From assembly GCA_900555875.1 (NCBI GenBank), contig USNB01000064.1, positions 1 through 6,920 on the forward strand: a stretch of 6,920 nt of DNA, in the 5' to 3' direction. The stretch is from an uncultured Eubacteriales bacterium (lineage in GTDB: Bacteria > Bacillota > Clostridia > Christensenellales > Pumilibacteraceae). The notes below the pieces were generated by a model. The model had not been told where the DNA came from. It saw only the letters and a list, made by a program, of their open reading frames with translations, and did not search any database. The position numbers and the translations under genes are program-made. This document shows, piece after piece, positions 6,495 to 6,920 of this stretch (the first letter of the stretch is position 1; the number at the start of each line of letters is the position of its first letter).

Positions 6495-6510
6495 GTACGT
6501 AAACGCGTAC
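6495..6510 (-). other. Small hairpin and repeat in the hsdM leader
   Basis: Five-base inverted repeat (GTACG, six-base loop, CGTAC) that overlaps a direct repeat of gcgtac at 6493-6498 and 6505-6510. It lies 7 bases upstream of the hsdM ribosome binding site, within the predicted leader. It is weak as a structure and could equally be a binding site. No function can be assigned. Confidence 0.3.
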
Positions 6511-6538
6511 CCGAACGACATGCTCTGCCGCTTTCTTT

Positions 6539-6567
6539 ATTATACCACACTATCGCGCGAGGCGCAA
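6539..6567 (-). promoter_or_regulatory. Proximal hsd promoter (extended -10)
   Basis: On the minus strand TGTGGTATAAT gives a consensus -10 (TATAAT, 6544-6539) with the TRTGn extension typical of Gram-positive promoters. TTGCGC (6567-6562) stands 17 bases upstream as a partial -35 (TTG matches). The predicted start is near 6532, with a leader of about 57 bases before the hsdM TTG. Confidence 0.75.
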
Positions 6568-6625
6568 GAGGTGGGAATACAAATACGGGCACATCACACT
6601 GTTTACATGCATTATACCACACTAT
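6539..6625 (-). repeat. Exact 15-bp direct repeat covering both hsd -10 regions
   Basis: ATAGTGTGGTATAAT occurs identically on the minus strand at 6625-6611 and 6553-6539, 72 bp apart, and the identity does not extend outside the 15 bases. It covers both extended -10 elements, so it may reflect promoter duplication, a shared regulator site, or convergence on the promoter consensus. Confidence 0.85.
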
Positions 6626-6630
6626 TGTGG
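6611..6630 (-). promoter_or_regulatory. Distal hsd promoter (extended -10) overlapping a palindrome
   Basis: A second TGTGGTATAAT lies at 6621-6611, with TATAAT at 6616-6611. It has no good -35 at 16-18 bases, so it would depend on the extended -10. The upstream half of the element is part of a perfect inverted repeat CCACA, four bases, TGTGG (6630-6617), a plausible operator that would block polymerase when bound. The predicted start is near 6604. Confidence 0.6.
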
Positions 6631-6679
6631 ACAACGGTTTGGCCACATTTGAAAATATTTTTATAAAATTTATGACCTG

Positions 6680-6920
6680 TTATGTGCATTTGGAGCAGAT
6701 CGCGTCGGCGGTGCTGAGGCCGTCGGCGGCGGAGGAGGTGATGCCGCCGCTGTAGCCGGCGCCTTCGCCGCAGGGATAGACGTTGTCCGTGCCGAGCGCA
6801 GCAAGGTCGTATCCTCGAAGGATGCGGACGGGCGAAGAGAAGCGGGTCTCGGGCGCCGTAAGGAGCGCGTAAGGGTCGTCGAAGCCGCGGATGCGCCGCG
6901 CGATGTCGCGTATGCCCGCC
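6680..6920 (-). CDS. FAD-dependent dehydrogenase-like protein (COG2509 type), C-terminal fragment
   Basis: The last 79 residues of a gene that enters from the high-coordinate end; the TAA stop is at 6682-6680. The segment FDDPYALLTAPETRFSSPVRI is followed by VYPCGEGAGYSGGITSSAADGL, the conserved C-terminal pattern of the uncharacterised FAD-dependent dehydrogenase family (COG2509), in which the GEGAGYxGGI segment is part of the FAD-binding fold. No substrate is known for most members. The tail ends in CSKCT, an unusual CxxC at the extreme C-terminus. The fragment is GC-rich, unlike the hsd operon that follows. No terminator is visible between it and the hsd promoters, so some read-through into hsdM is possible. 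The family call rests on remembered motif similarity and is fairly firm; the function is not. Confidence 0.82.
   Translation of the reverse strand, partial: AGIRDIARRIRGFDDPYALLTAPETRFSSPVRILRGYDLAALGTDNVYPCGEGAGYSGGITSSAADGLSTADAICSKCT

Noticed and set aside
6643..6679. Imperfect AT-rich inverted repeat after the FAD gene as a terminator
   Set aside because: The stem is only about seven pairs with wobble pairs, the loop is long, and there is no U-run after it.
6369..6755. Plus-strand open frame spanning the hsdM start, the promoters and the end of the FAD gene
   Set aside because: It crosses three well-supported minus-strand elements and has no family resemblance.
1..6920. CRISPR array, tRNA, rRNA, IS element or integrase
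   Set aside because: No spaced repeat series, no tRNA-like cloverleaf, no transposase or integrase motif was seen on either strand.

Overview
The window reads as a low-to-medium-GC, probably spore-forming member of the Bacillota (Clostridia-like). The evidence is strong GGAGG-type ribosome binding sites, TRTGn extended -10 promoters, a Cys-rich collagen-like protein of the kind found on spore surfaces, and a possible sigma-K-type promoter in front of it. The phylum call is inference. Every gene lies on the minus strand, so transcription runs from high to low coordinates.

Layout in transcription order: (1) 6920-6680, the last 79 residues of a FAD-dependent dehydrogenase-like protein (COG2509 type), GC-rich. 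(2) 6679-6476, an AT-rich intergenic region with two extended -10 promoters that share an exact 15-bp repeat. (3) 6475-324, a complete type I restriction-modification operon of the EcoR124I (type IC) kind in the order hsdM, small unknown ORF, hsdS, hsdR. (4) 290-251, a strong rho-independent terminator. (5) 148-1, the start of a collagen-like protein gene. The two flanking genes look richer in GC than the R-M operon, and the small ORF and the target-recognition parts of hsdS look the poorest, so the operon looks like an insertion between two core-type genes.

The main finding is in hsdS. The specificity gene is split by a run of nine G (4067-4075, minus strand) just after the central conserved region. 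With nine G, the first reading frame closes 17 bases after the run and yields a 202-residue, one-TRD half-subunit. The second TRD lies in the next frame and has no ATG, GTG or TTG start before its middle. Adding one G (or removing two) joins both into a normal two-TRD HsdS of about 405 residues. This is a phase-variation switch of the type known from NgoAV of Neisseria. A few dozen codons upstream, the same gene carries three 12-bp units encoding the ELTA/TAEL repeat, the element whose copy number sets spacer length in EcoR124I versus EcoR124II. One gene therefore appears to carry two independent slippage sites, one controlling the number and kind of half-sites and the other their spacing.

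HsdM (TTG start, DPACGSGS and NPPY motifs), HsdR (D151, E165, K167 nuclease triad and a full SF2 helicase motif set) and the promoters look intact, so the system is probably active, with hsdS as the variable part. An 82-residue ORF of unknown function overlaps the hsdM stop by an ATGA and ends two bases before hsdS. It is the least explained gene here.
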